Shown in pieces: positions 32,093 through 40,802 of a stretch of 47,794 bases of DNA. Source of the stretch: JAOZHU01 sp964506435 (lineage in GTDB: Archaea > Thermoproteota > Bathyarchaeia > Bathyarchaeales > Bathycorpusculaceae). Each line of letters opens with the position of its first letter. The first letter of the stretch is position 1. Below the pieces are notes generated by a model, which did no database searches, was not told the DNA's origin, and saw only the letters and a program-made list of their open reading frames with translations. The position numbers and the translations under genes were made by a program. Location: NCBI GenBank assembly GCA_964506435.1, contig CAZDLK010000007.1, positions 1-47,794 on the forward strand, given 5' to 3'.

Positions 32093-32641
32093 GTGTACGC
32101 TGAACTGTGCACTGCTTGGCAACAGGAAATTGAACGCGCTGAGCTTGGGCTTTTGCCCGATGACTTTTACGTGCGCGTTGCAGATTACGTGCGGCGCATA
32201 AAAGAGGAGACTAGAATGCTTGACAAGAAATCAGTGAAGGCTGTGCTGCTTGAGCGCGAGTTACGGAACGTTAAACGCATGATTCGCGAACTGGTTTTAG
32301 CGCGGTACAAAAAGCTGGTTAAGGCGGTCGGTGAAGGTCAGAAGCTGCCTGCGGACTTGTTGACTGCGGAAGAAGCAGAGATATGCGCAGGTTACGTCTC
32401 TTTTGCAGAAGCGTACCAGAAGTTTGCCCAGAACCTCCTGCATGGTCAAGTTGTAAAGGCTACTGTGGCTAAAGTGCACAAAAGAGTTGCTTTGCGGTTT
32501 GTCAAGGCTATTCCAGCAGTAATAGGCGCGGACATGAAAACGTACGGTCCATTCATAGCTGAAGATGTAGCGTCTCTGCCTGTTGAAAACGCAAAAGTTT
32601 TGGTTAAGCAGGGTTTGGCTGTAGCGGTTGAGGTTCCATAG
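32093..32641 (+). CDS. gins51: GINS complex subunit Gins51 (Sld5/Psf1-like)
   Basis: A 182-residue subunit of GINS, which joins MCM in the replicative CMG-like helicase. The helical A domain comes first (LLPDDFYVRVADYVRRIKEE, then RELRNVKRMIRELVLARYKK) and the small beta B domain last (VRFVKAIPAVIGADMKTYGP-like end with ENAKVLVKQGLAV), the order of the Sld5/Psf1 type. GTG 32093 starts one base after the priS stop, so the two are translationally coupled. The 3' end overlaps the convergent archaeosortase by 38 nt. Confidence 0.88.
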   Translation: MYAELCTAWQQEIERAELGLLPDDFYVRVADYVRRIKEETRMLDKKSVKAVLLERELRNVKRMIRELVLARYKKLVKAVGEGQKLPADLLTAEEAEICAGYVSFAEAYQKFAQNLLHGQVVKATVAKVHKRVALRFVKAIPAVIGADMKTYGPFIAEDVASLPVENAKVLVKQGLAVAVEVP

Positions 32642-33653
32642 AACGCGTTCTGCTTCTCTTGAGTTTGCTCCATAGAATTTGGCTTCCGAGAATTATCAGT
32701 GGATAAGAAATAATCCACGCTATTGAATACAATGGTCCGTAGAAGTCGTGGAACATTTTCCAATCTCCGTTGATTCCAATCCTAACGATGGTTGCTATTC
32801 TTAAAATGTTGATTACGTAGGTAACAATAGCGCCAACTGCAAAGTAGCCTATTTTTGCTTTCCAAGAAATAGGCATCCTCTTCAAAAATAACAGCACTAC
32901 TACGGTGAAAATCAGAAGGCTTTCGATGCCTGCACAGGGCCAAGCTACCTGAAATGTGGCGCTTCTGAGCGTGTTGGGGTCGGTTACAGTTAAATTAGGC
33001 ATGTCGCCCACGCTATAGACGCTAGTATGATAGCCCATAATCTCCAGAATTCCTGCTGCAAGCATGGTTGTCGTGGGAACAAGAAGCTGGAACGGCGTAA
33101 ATTGCCCGTAAGGATAAACGTTATCTATGGCGAATATTGCTCCGACGGCTATTAGGAAGAACAGTGGCACTGAGAAGGTTTTCAAGCCTTTAACACCAAA
33201 GGGCAAGAAAACTATTAACCCATAAAAGCCTGCGAAAACAAGATATTCAAGTGCAAGAGGCATGTAACCCCACCATTGGACGCTGCTTTGCATGGCTAAA
33301 TCTGCGATGCTACTGTTTAGTCCACAATAATTGGAAACAATCACGTAGACCGTGGGCAACAGCAATGCTGTGATGAAGGTTAAGGTTCTGGCTGAAAGGA
33401 GCTTGGTGATTTTGCTTGTTTGCAGTTTTTCCCAGTCGAGAATTAGTTCTAGGGCTATTAGCCATACGAAAAACAGTTGGAAGGTTCTGCCTTTCCACAT
33501 GAGTTCAAATGAATCGCGGGCGTTCAATTCTGTGATTGGGCCTGCTGGGTCCAGCAGATACAGCAGAATCATGGGGACGAGAAACGCCAGTAGCGGCGAC
33601 AGCCTCAACAGCGTGCTCCTGTACTTTTTAAGGGTTGACAGAACGGTCTGCAT
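32604..33653 (-). CDS. Archaeosortase/exosortase family transpeptidase
   Basis: A 349-residue membrane protein with about eight helices. The catalytic triad is visible: Cys 240 in WPCAGIESLLIF, Arg 285 in NILRIATIVRIG and His 302 in MFHDFYGP. Such enzymes cleave C-terminal sorting signals of surface proteins and are thought to attach them to lipid. It stands alone on the minus strand and its last 38 nt overlap gins51. No intact substrate is present in the window; the decayed surface protein at 27580 has a membrane tail but no clear sorting motif. Confidence 0.9.
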   Translation of the reverse strand: MQTVLSTLKKYRSTLLRLSPLLAFLVPMILLYLLDPAGPITELNARDSFELMWKGRTFQLFFVWLIALELILDWEKLQTSKITKLLSARTLTFITALLLPTVYVIVSNYCGLNSSIADLAMQSSVQWWGYMPLALEYLVFAGFYGLIVFLPFGVKGLKTFSVPLFFLIAVGAIFAIDNVYPYGQFTPFQLLVPTTTMLAAGILEIMGYHTSVYSVGDMPNLTVTDPNTLRSATFQVAWPCAGIESLLIFTVVVLLFLKRMPISWKAKIGYFAVGAIVTYVINILRIATIVRIGINGDWKMFHDFYGPLYSIAWIISYPLIILGSQILWSKLKRSRTRSMEPQPLQPNPA

Positions 33654-33771
33654 TCTACGCTACCAAACTTGAGTTAATGTTAGTATAACGGTGGGCTGCA
33701 GTTTAAAAAAGGATGTGTAATTTACCATGCAAACTTTCAATGAAAACATATGGTCAGCAACAACATCAAAA

Positions 33772-33823
33772 TTCTCTTATAGCGACTAACACATACTGAT
33801 TCAACATTGTTGAGGCGGGTTCC
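33772..33823 (+). promoter_or_regulatory. Promoter and ribosome site of the PH-like/zinc-ribbon cluster
   Basis: A box CTTATAG at about 33776-33782 and GAGGCGGG about 6 nt before ATG 33824. It faces the three-gene cluster and is divergent from the archaeosortase. Confidence 0.4.
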
Positions 33824-35215
33824 ATGCAGGTCTCAGGAAACTACAGATTAAGCGATGTTCAGTCAAACGTGGAGTCGGAAGGTGAAGCCAAAATCTTCTT
33901 GGACGAAAAATACTTGACTCTGCTCGTTGAATTCGGCGAACCAATGCTTTTTACCTATACGGACATCGCTGGAATTTATGACCACGACTACAAAATTGAC
34001 TTACTCTTGACTTCTAAGCAAACGCTGCGCCTCTCAGGATTAGGATATCAATATGAAGACTTCCTTTTTCAACTCTACAAACTGCGAAACGAACTTCTGC
34101 TCAAGTACTTGCTGATGGAAGAGACGCTTGTCCAAGCAGCATTCGAGGCACATTTCAATTGGCTTGACCCGAATGGGCAGTTGAATCAGACTGGAGACTG
34201 CGAAGTACGCCTGTACGAAACGGCGCTTGTTGTTCTTCCCAAAAAAGGCGAACCAATCCGAGTGCCGTACTGCTATATTTTGCAGATGAACAAGGCAGAC
34301 TACAAGCTTGCGGTTACCAACGAGTTCGGGGAAAAATTCGTATTCTCCATGCTGGGAGAAAAATTTGACCCTCTTGCAAAGGGGCTTTCCGACGCATTTA
34401 ACAAGATGATGCTCCGGTCACAGGAAACTGTGAAAGAACTGATTCCAGAAGCTGACCTTGTTACTGTGCGTAAGTTGGCGGCTTTAATGAAGGACGGGCG
34501 AGCAGCCAAAAGGAAAGACATTGAACTGCTTTATCCTGATTTCTGGCGCCGACTAACAAAGAGTATCAAGAAAACAGGTATGGACTCAGAATACGATTTT
34601 CTAAATTCAATGGCGTTGACCAATCACGTGTGCGTCGGAGTGAAACGTGGCTTGATGGGCAACTTGACAGGCTCCTACATCTGGATGCTGTTCCCTCTGT
34701 GCGACGCCAAAACAGGCGAACTGGATAACACTGTAGCCTTAGAAACCTTTTCCGCAAGCCAAGACAGCGCCCAAGACCAAGATGAAGGAGCAACTGGAGC
34801 GGCAAGCCCTGAAGAAAACGCACCAACGCAAGGTGCAACCAGCGGAGAAACGTCTGCCAGCGGAAGAGCCACCTACTTTTTCAGGATAAGGTCAAGGCAA
34901 AGCGGTGCCCTCGCCAAAGGGGAAGATGTGAACACGGAACTGGAGACCTTTCTAAATAACGTGAACCGCTGCATGATTGACATAAACTTTAGGCGAGCAC
35001 CAATCTTTCTCCCAGACGAGGCCCTCGACAGCCCCAGCTACGTCCAATACCGTTTTGCAATAGCAAAGATGCCTTCCCTCAAGAGTCTGAGGGCACTCTT
35101 CATCGGGAGAGTGATCCACTCCTCCCTTGACCAGTGGAAAAGCGATGTTACTAGCTTATTAGCGTTCAACAACAAAAGTAAGAACGACAACGAAAAATGG
35201 ACAAAAGGGAGCTGA
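33824..35215 (+). CDS. Unknown protein with two tandem PH-like repeats
   Basis: A 463-residue soluble protein that I cannot assign. Residues about 20-100 and 120-205 are two copies of one unit: EAKIFLDEKYLTLLVEFGEP and CEVRLYETALVVLPKKGEP, each followed by an aromatic-rich DI/IL strand, DYK(I/L), a Gly turn and a helix with LLxK/MMLR. This fits tandem PH-like (lipid- or protein-binding) domains. A helical middle follows, then a low-complexity Ser/Gly/Gln/Glu linker (about 315-350) and a C-terminal domain resuming at YFFRIRSRQSG. The next two genes are zinc-ribbon proteins on the same strand, 5 nt apart, so the three may form one complex. Confidence 0.7.
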   Translation: MQVSGNYRLSDVQSNVESEGEAKIFLDEKYLTLLVEFGEPMLFTYTDIAGIYDHDYKIDLLLTSKQTLRLSGLGYQYEDFLFQLYKLRNELLLKYLLMEETLVQAAFEAHFNWLDPNGQLNQTGDCEVRLYETALVVLPKKGEPIRVPYCYILQMNKADYKLAVTNEFGEKFVFSMLGEKFDPLAKGLSDAFNKMMLRSQETVKELIPEADLVTVRKLAALMKDGRAAKRKDIELLYPDFWRRLTKSIKKTGMDSEYDFLNSMALTNHVCVGVKRGLMGNLTGSYIWMLFPLCDAKTGELDNTVALETFSASQDSAQDQDEGATGAASPEENAPTQGATSGETSASGRATYFFRIRSRQSGALAKGEDVNTELETFLNNVNRCMIDINFRRAPIFLPDEALDSPSYVQYRFAIAKMPSLKSLRALFIGRVIHSSLDQWKSDVTSLLAFNNKSKNDNEKWTKGS

Positions 35216-35220
35216 ATAAA

Positions 35221-35556
35221 ATGCCAGGTTACAAACATCCATGCAAATACTGCGGAAAACTCGTCTCCGCAGACGACAACGTGTGCCCATTCTGCGGAAG
35301 AGTCAACCCAGTTGGGCCACAACGGTGCCCCAAATGCCGAAACCCCATTGAAACTGGTCAAATGCGGTGCAGCAGTTGCGGTTTGGTTCTGCAAATTAAT
35401 TGCCCTGTTTGCGGCAAGGTCACCTTTTTCGGTGACTACTGTCAATACTGCGGCCAAAGGCTGACCGCTTTATGTCCCAAATGCGGAACAGAGCAGTCGC
35501 TTTTAGCAGAGAAATGCATAAAATGTGGAAAGCCCCTAAAGGTAAAGGTGAGATGA
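35221..35556 (+). CDS. Multiple zinc-ribbon protein
   Basis: A 111-residue protein made almost wholly of CxxC pairs: CKYCGK, CPFCGR, CPKCRN, CSSCGL, CPVCGK, CQYCGQ, CPKCGT and CIKCGK, i.e. about four consecutive zinc ribbons. Such proteins act as protein or nucleic-acid adaptors; no enzymatic motif is seen. ATG 35221 is set by AAAGGGAG about 9 nt upstream, placing it 5 nt after the PH-like gene. The stop overlaps the next gene by 4 nt (ATGA). Confidence 0.8.
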   Translation: MPGYKHPCKYCGKLVSADDNVCPFCGRVNPVGPQRCPKCRNPIETGQMRCSSCGLVLQINCPVCGKVTFFGDYCQYCGQRLTALCPKCGTEQSLLAEKCIKCGKPLKVKVR

Positions 35557-36224
35557 AAAAGATGCCACTTCAACCTTTCACCAGAAACTACGACGACAAC
35601 AGCACCGAAGCCGGCTTCCAATTCACCTTCTTCTGCGACATATGCAACGACGGCTACAAAACCAACTTCATCCAAAGCAAAACCTACAAGAAAAAAGGAT
35701 TCTGGAAAGGTCTAGGCGCAGCCGTCTCCATAGGCTCAGAACTTGCCGGACGCAGCACTGGCTACACCTTGGAACGCGGCACTGACGCCATTAGCCACAG
35801 GTTCGAAGGCATGACGCCAGAATGGCACAAAGAACACGAGCAAGCCTTTGAACTGGCGCAGAACGAAGCAAAAGGCCACTTCTACCGATGCCCAAGGTGT
35901 CACAAATACGTTTGCGAAAACGACTGGAACGAGCAAGAAGGTCTTTGCATAGAGGACGCGCCGAGAGAAAGCACAGAAGTTGCAGCTGCAAGAGCCGAAA
36001 AAATGGTCACAGACATCAAGCAAAAAGCTGAAAACACTCAAGTCTTCACGGGCGAAATAACGCAGAGGCAAACCATCTGCCCAGCATGCGGTAAACCTGC
36101 TGGTTCAGGCAAGTTCTGCAACAACTGCGGTGCGCCACTCGGCTTAAAAGTGTGCTCAAGATGCGGGGCAAAGAATCCTGCGGGCACAAGCTTCTGCGGA
36201 GAATGCGGCAACAGGTTATCTTAA
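35553..36224 (+). CDS. Zinc-ribbon protein of a conserved uncharacterised family
   Basis: A 223-residue protein. The N-terminus has NYDDNSTEAGFQFTFFCDIC (a Cys pair opening a first zinc site), a Gly-rich stretch GLGAAVSIGSELAGRSTGY, then GMTPEWHKEHEQAFELAQNE and HFYRCPRCHKYVCENDWNEQ, closing with two C-terminal ribbons (CPACGKPAGSGKFCNNCG, CSRCGAKN...CGECG). This layout recurs in uncharacterised archaeal and bacterial proteins as far as I recall. ATG 35553 overlaps the previous stop and has GGTGAG upstream; a longer frame to 35472 is not needed. The role is unknown, probably with the two preceding proteins. Confidence 0.78.
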   Translation: MKKMPLQPFTRNYDDNSTEAGFQFTFFCDICNDGYKTNFIQSKTYKKKGFWKGLGAAVSIGSELAGRSTGYTLERGTDAISHRFEGMTPEWHKEHEQAFELAQNEAKGHFYRCPRCHKYVCENDWNEQEGLCIEDAPRESTEVAAARAEKMVTDIKQKAENTQVFTGEITQRQTICPACGKPAGSGKFCNNCGAPLGLKVCSRCGAKNPAGTSFCGECGNRLS

Positions 36225-36287
36225 CAGGATACGGTGCAGAAAACGTGAAGATGAATCTCCCTTTTTATTTCACAATAAATTCACTCG

Positions 36288-36641
36288 ATGAGGTCGGTGA
36301 AAATGAGCATGCAGGTTGAAAAGTATATCGAAAAGCAGAAAACCCCGCAGAAAGAGATTGTTCAACGCCTAAGAAGCCTCATTTTAAAGACGTTACCCAA
36401 CATTAAAGAAGAGTTCAAGATGGGCGTGCCATGGTACCAAGGAAAATTTTATGTTGTAGCACTCAAAGACCACGTTAACTTGGGTTTTTCAGTGAAAGGA
36501 TTATACGAGCAGAAGAAAGCGCTGTTTGAAGGCAAAGGCGCACTAATGCGGCACATCAAATTTTACTCTCTAGACGATGTAGACGAAGCAAAAGTGGCGG
36601 AACTGCTGAAGCTTGTGGCAGAAAAAAGCACAAGCTGCTAG
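36288..36641 (+). CDS. DUF1801 (YdhG-like) protein
   Basis: A protein of 117 residues or slightly fewer with the DUF1801 signature: a helix VEKYIEKQKTPQKEIVQRLR followed by IKEEFKMGVPWYQGKFYVVA and DHVNLGFS. The family resembles the frataxin-like YdhG fold, sometimes linked to iron handling, but function is unproven. ATG 36288 lies 25 nt after a TTTTTATTT box and could be leaderless; ATG 36303 and 36309 are alternatives, the latter with GGTGA 8 nt upstream. It stands alone between the zinc-ribbon cluster and glutamate dehydrogenase. Confidence 0.78.
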   Translation: MRSVKMSMQVEKYIEKQKTPQKEIVQRLRSLILKTLPNIKEEFKMGVPWYQGKFYVVALKDHVNLGFSVKGLYEQKKALFEGKGALMRHIKFYSLDDVDEAKVAELLKLVAEKSTSC

Positions 36642-36812
36642 AAACCAATTTTCCCGCATGACTGCTGCTTGGTGAAACGTTAGCGGACTCGGGCTTCTTT
36701 TTAAACAGCTTACTTGTACCAAGCAGCCTCAGCAGCAAAAAGGACAAACTTGAAAAAGCAATTCTTAAATCTAGCTTACAACAGATACACCAGCATACAG
36801 AAGGGACACTTT

Positions 36813-38063
36813 ATGGAACAAGAACACACCGCGTTAACCACAGCACAGCAACAACTGGAAATAGCCGCTGAAAAACTAGAACTAGACCCTGGAATACACG
36901 CGATACTCAAAAAACCAAAACGCACAATCACCGTTTCAGTCACCATAAAAATGGACGACTGCACCATAGGCGTCTTCGACGGTTGCCGCGTCCAACACTG
37001 GGACGCACTGGGGCCATTCAAAGGCGGCATCAGATACCACCCAAACGTCACCTTAGACGACGTAACCGCCTTAGCTATGTGGATGACGTGGAAATGTGCA
37101 GTAGTCGGCTTGCCCTACGGCGGAGCAAAAGGCGGAGTAGCCTGCAACCCTAAAACAATGTCTCAAGGCGAGCTAGAACGATTAACAAGACGCTACGTTA
37201 GCTTAATTTTTGAGTATCTCGGACCGCATCGAGATGTGCCAGCGCCAGATGTTTACACTAACGCGCAGACAATGGCGTGGATAATGGACACTTACAGCCA
37301 GCTTAAAGGCTACAGCGTACCAGAAAGCGTCACTGGGAAGCCTGTGGAAATAGGCGGCTCCGAAGGACGTGCATGCGCAACGGCTCAGGGCGTGGCATTA
37401 TGCGCAAGAGAAGCCGCAAAAAACTTAAAGTTGAAACTGAAAAACGCCACGGTAGCAGTGCAGGGCTACGGCAGCGTCGGCTACAACGCAGCCAGCATAC
37501 TACAGGACATGGGCTGCAAAATCGTCGCGGTAAGCGACACAGCAGGCGGCATCTACTGTCCAGACGGCTTAAACCCTGCCAGCGTGTATGTGCACAAGTC
37601 AAAATCAGGCTCAGTGGTGAACTACAAAAACTGCACGAACATCACCAACGAGGAACTGCTGCATGCAAAATGCGACATATTGGTTCCAGCTGCCATAGAA
37701 AACCAGATACACAAAGACAACGTGGATGAAATCAAAGCGAAAATAGTGGTTGAAGGTGCAAACGGCCCGACAACGCCAGAGGCAGACAAAGCGCTTTTCG
37801 AGAGGGGTGTTCGCTTGGTTCCAGATATTTTGGCTAACTCTGGAGGAGTAACTGTAAGCTATTTCGAGTGGGTTCAAAACTTAACAAGAGAGCATTGGAC
37901 GCTGGATGAAGTGAACAGGAAACTGGAGGATAAAATGGTCAAGGCGTTCCATGACGTGTACAAACTGTCGCGGCAGGAAAAAAGTAACATGCGTACGGCA
38001 GCTCTGATGCTTGGCGTGGGCAGAGTTGCGTATGCAGTGAAGACTTTGGGGCTTTGGCCATAA
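36813..38063 (+). CDS. gdhA: Glutamate dehydrogenase
   Basis: A 416-residue hexameric enzyme interconverting glutamate and 2-oxoglutarate plus ammonia with NAD(P). Substrate and catalytic segments are GPFKGGIRYH (Lys 70), PYGGAKGG (catalytic Lys 106) and DVPAPDVYTN; the dinucleotide fold shows VAVQGYGSVG. ATG 36813 with GAAGGGA upstream gives the normal family start; the open frame further upstream is leader. A CTTAAAT box lies at about 36764-36770. Codons end in A/C until about 37790 and then in G/T. Confidence 0.95.
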   Translation: MEQEHTALTTAQQQLEIAAEKLELDPGIHAILKKPKRTITVSVTIKMDDCTIGVFDGCRVQHWDALGPFKGGIRYHPNVTLDDVTALAMWMTWKCAVVGLPYGGAKGGVACNPKTMSQGELERLTRRYVSLIFEYLGPHRDVPAPDVYTNAQTMAWIMDTYSQLKGYSVPESVTGKPVEIGGSEGRACATAQGVALCAREAAKNLKLKLKNATVAVQGYGSVGYNAASILQDMGCKIVAVSDTAGGIYCPDGLNPASVYVHKSKSGSVVNYKNCTNITNEELLHAKCDILVPAAIENQIHKDNVDEIKAKIVVEGANGPTTPEADKALFERGVRLVPDILANSGGVTVSYFEWVQNLTREHWTLDEVNRKLEDKMVKAFHDVYKLSRQEKSNMRTAALMLGVGRVAYAVKTLGLWP

Positions 38064-38186
38064 CAAACAGGCAGAAGCAGCGCAAGTTTGCCTTGGTTCC
38101 GCAAATTCTCAAATTTTTTAATCTAAATCTTTAAACTATTCTTCTTATATTTGTGCCCCGCATAAGGTAAGCCAAGGGTGAGAGGG

Positions 38187-38747
38187 ATGCCGCTGAAAAT
38201 CAGAAATTTGGATTTTCGCTTCGAAAATTCGCTTGTGAAAGTTACTGCTGACAGGAATTACCCTGAAATCAAGCTTGCTGGCTTAAGTGCAGGTCCTTTT
38301 CAGGAGGGCAATGAGTATGAGGTTTATTTTTGGGTGGCGCAGGAGCTTGCCGCGGCGGGTGTTGCGCATTTTCGCGCGGAAGACAGTTTGGCCGCGACTG
38401 ACATTTACAAGGTGCAATGGAAGGAGCGCGTGCAGATAGCAGGGCAGATTTCGGAGTTGCCTGAGGATTTTTACCCTAAACTTCGCAGGTACCTGCTGGG
38501 CATTAAGCAAGAGATTGCACGTCAACCTGAAATGGTGCGTGAGTACGAGAAGGCTACGCATTTGGCGTGGGATATTGTGAACGCACGACTGAAGAAGATT
38601 ATTGCGTTGTCTGCTGGCCCAACGCAGACTGACCAGGTTTTGAAAAAGTTTACAAGCGAAGAACGGCTCATTTACGATCAGCTTGGTAAGATGATTACTG
38701 AGTGGCGTGCGCAGATACTTGCGTATGAAAATGGCGGAGAAGCGTGA
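38187..38747 (+). CDS. gins23: GINS complex subunit Gins23 (Psf2/Psf3-like)
   Basis: A 186-residue GINS subunit of the B-A domain order. The N-terminal beta domain (VTADRNYPEIKLAGLSAGPF) precedes the helical domain with ELPEDFYPKLRRYLLGIKQE and a long C-terminal helix. ATG 38187 is set by GGTGAG 5 nt upstream; a GTG at 38178 lies inside that site. Its stop overlaps the mcm GTG by 4 nt (GTGA), so the helicase and its GINS subunit are made together. With Gins51 at 32093 it completes the archaeal GINS tetramer. Confidence 0.88.
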   Translation: MPLKIRNLDFRFENSLVKVTADRNYPEIKLAGLSAGPFQEGNEYEVYFWVAQELAAAGVAHFRAEDSLAATDIYKVQWKERVQIAGQISELPEDFYPKLRRYLLGIKQEIARQPEMVREYEKATHLAWDIVNARLKKIIALSAGPTQTDQVLKKFTSEERLIYDQLGKMITEWRAQILAYENGGEA

Positions 38748-40789
38748 GCGGTATGGCTAAAGAGTTGGAGACTATAGACCCGCAAGAGCGGTTTCTTGAT
38801 TTCTTCAAAAAGGAAAAGTATCGCCAGAGAATTTCACAGATGGCTATTGCTGGGCGAGAGTCAATTACAATTGATTTTGAGGATTTGTTCGCTTTTGACC
38901 AGCGGTTAGCGGAACGGCTTATGGAGAAGCCAGATGACTTTCTGGCACATGCAGACAGCGCGGCTTACGCGCAGTTAGGCATTGAGGATGCGGAGTACGC
39001 TGGGAAAATTGAGCGGGTCACTGTCCGCGTTGTGCAGTTGCTGGGCAAGGAGCAGTTGCGCAGGTTGGGTTCGAAGCAGATGGGCAAGCTGGTTATGGTA
39101 GAAGGCATTGTTGTGCGTGCTACGCCTGTGCGCCCCATGGTTATGCGTGCCGTGTTCAAGTGTAAGCGTTGTGGGACGCCTACGCCTGTTGAGCAGACTG
39201 GCGCGTTTCTAAGAGCGCCTTTTGAGTGCAGTGACCCTGCGTGCAGGCAGAAGGGTCCGTTTGAGTTTGTTCAGGATGAGTCTACGTTTATTGATTCGCA
39301 GGACCTTCGCCTTCAGGAGCGGCCTGAGGATTTGCCGCCTGGTCAGTTGCCGCGGACTTTGAATGTGAAGTTGGTGGGCACTGAGATAGTTGATCTTGCG
39401 CGTCCGGGTGATCATGTTTCTATTGTGGGGATTGTGCGGGCGGTTGCGCCTTCGCGTCCGGGTATTGGGAAGTTGCGCACGTTTATTTTGCATTTGGATG
39501 CGAATTCTCTGGAGGTGTTGGGCAAGGAGCCTGAGGCTACGTTGTTGTCGGCTGAGGAGGAAGAGGCGATTCTGAAGCTTTCGAAGGATCCGTGGGTTCA
39601 CCGGAAGATTATGAGTTCGATTGCGCCTTCGATTTATGGTTATGAGCACATTAAGGAGGCGATTATGTATTTGCTGTTTGGCGGTGTTTCGAAGAGTTTG
39701 CCTGATATTACGGTGCGTGGCGAGATGAATGCGTTGTTGATTGGTGACCCGGGCACGGCTAAATCGCAGTTGTTGCAGTATGTTGCGCGGATTGCGCCGC
39801 GTGGTTTGTATACGTCGGGTCGTGGGACTACGGCTGCGGGTTTGACTGCTGCTGTTATACGCGAAAAGGGCGGCAGTATGAGTTTGGAGGCTGGTGCGCT
39901 TGTGCTGGCTGATAAAGGCATTGCATGTATCGATGAGATGGATAAGATGCGGCCTGAAGACCGTGTTGCCATTCACGAGGCGATGGAGCAGCATACTGTG
40001 AGTGTGGCGAAAGGCGGCATCGTGGCGACTTTGAATGCGCGGACTGCTATTTTGGCGGCTGCGAACCCTTCGTTGGGCAGGTATGAGCCGCATCGGAGTG
40101 TGGCTGAGAATATTTCTTTGCCTGTAACTATCCTTTCTAGGTTCGACCTGATTTTTGTGTTGCGGGATGTGCCTGATAAGGAAAGCGATGGGAAGATGGC
40201 GGAGCATATTTTAGAAATTCACCGTAAAGGCGCTAGTCCTGTGGAGTCGCCTATTGCTGCGGAGCTTATGCGTAAGTACGTGAGCTACGCGAAGGCGTTT
40301 AAGCCTGTGTTGAGTCATGATGCGTTGAAGCGGTTGAGGGAATTTTATTTGGCGATGCGTGGGGCAAGTGAGTCTGAGGGTTCGCCTGTGGCGATTACTG
40401 CGCGTCAGCTTGAATCTTTGGTGCGTGTGGCTGAGGCGCGTGCGCGTGTGGCTTTGCGGAAGGAGGTTTCGGCTGAGGATGCGGAGGCTGCTATTGCGAT
40501 TATGAAGCGTAGTTTGGAGGAGGTTGGGATTGATGTGGCTTCGTATAAGATGGATATTGACTTGATTATGACGGGCAAGCCTAAAAGCATGCGGGACCGC
40601 TTGCACATAGTGCTGAGTGTGTTGATGGCGATGGAGAAGGATACGGGTGTGGTTGAGAAGGAAGCGCTTGTAAGCGAATTAGAGTCGAAGCATAATATCC
40701 CAAGAGGCGAGATTGAACGGATGCTGGGGCAGTTGCTGCGGGAAGGCACGATTTACGAGCCGCGTGAAGGATGCCTAAAGAAAACGTAA
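38744..40789 (+). CDS. mcm: Replicative helicase MCM
   Basis: A 681-residue ATPase that unwinds DNA at the fork as a hexamer. The N-terminal zinc site is C140, C143, C162, C167. Walker A is GDPGTAKS at 334-341, Walker B CIDEMD at 395-400, sensor 1 in AAANPS near 438-443, and the arginine finger SRFDLIF at 465-471. A C-terminal winged helix closes the protein. It is preceded by gins23 with a 4-nt overlap and followed by wecB 13 nt later. Codons are strongly G/T-ending. Confidence 0.97.
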   Translation: MSGMAKELETIDPQERFLDFFKKEKYRQRISQMAIAGRESITIDFEDLFAFDQRLAERLMEKPDDFLAHADSAAYAQLGIEDAEYAGKIERVTVRVVQLLGKEQLRRLGSKQMGKLVMVEGIVVRATPVRPMVMRAVFKCKRCGTPTPVEQTGAFLRAPFECSDPACRQKGPFEFVQDESTFIDSQDLRLQERPEDLPPGQLPRTLNVKLVGTEIVDLARPGDHVSIVGIVRAVAPSRPGIGKLRTFILHLDANSLEVLGKEPEATLLSAEEEEAILKLSKDPWVHRKIMSSIAPSIYGYEHIKEAIMYLLFGGVSKSLPDITVRGEMNALLIGDPGTAKSQLLQYVARIAPRGLYTSGRGTTAAGLTAAVIREKGGSMSLEAGALVLADKGIACIDEMDKMRPEDRVAIHEAMEQHTVSVAKGGIVATLNARTAILAAANPSLGRYEPHRSVAENISLPVTILSRFDLIFVLRDVPDKESDGKMAEHILEIHRKGASPVESPIAAELMRKYVSYAKAFKPVLSHDALKRLREFYLAMRGASESEGSPVAITARQLESLVRVAEARARVALRKEVSAEDAEAAIAIMKRSLEEVGIDVASYKMDIDLIMTGKPKSMRDRLHIVLSVLMAMEKDTGVVEKEALVSELESKHNIPRGEIERMLGQLLREGTIYEPREGCLKKT

Positions 40790-40802
40790 GCGTGGTGCCT
40801 TG

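Noticed and set aside
39209..40207. Long 332-codon open frame on the minus strand inside mcm
   Set aside because: It is antisense to the conserved MCM ATPase, is dominated by Arg, His and Thr, and has no domain or ribosome site; it arises from the G/T-ending codons of mcm.
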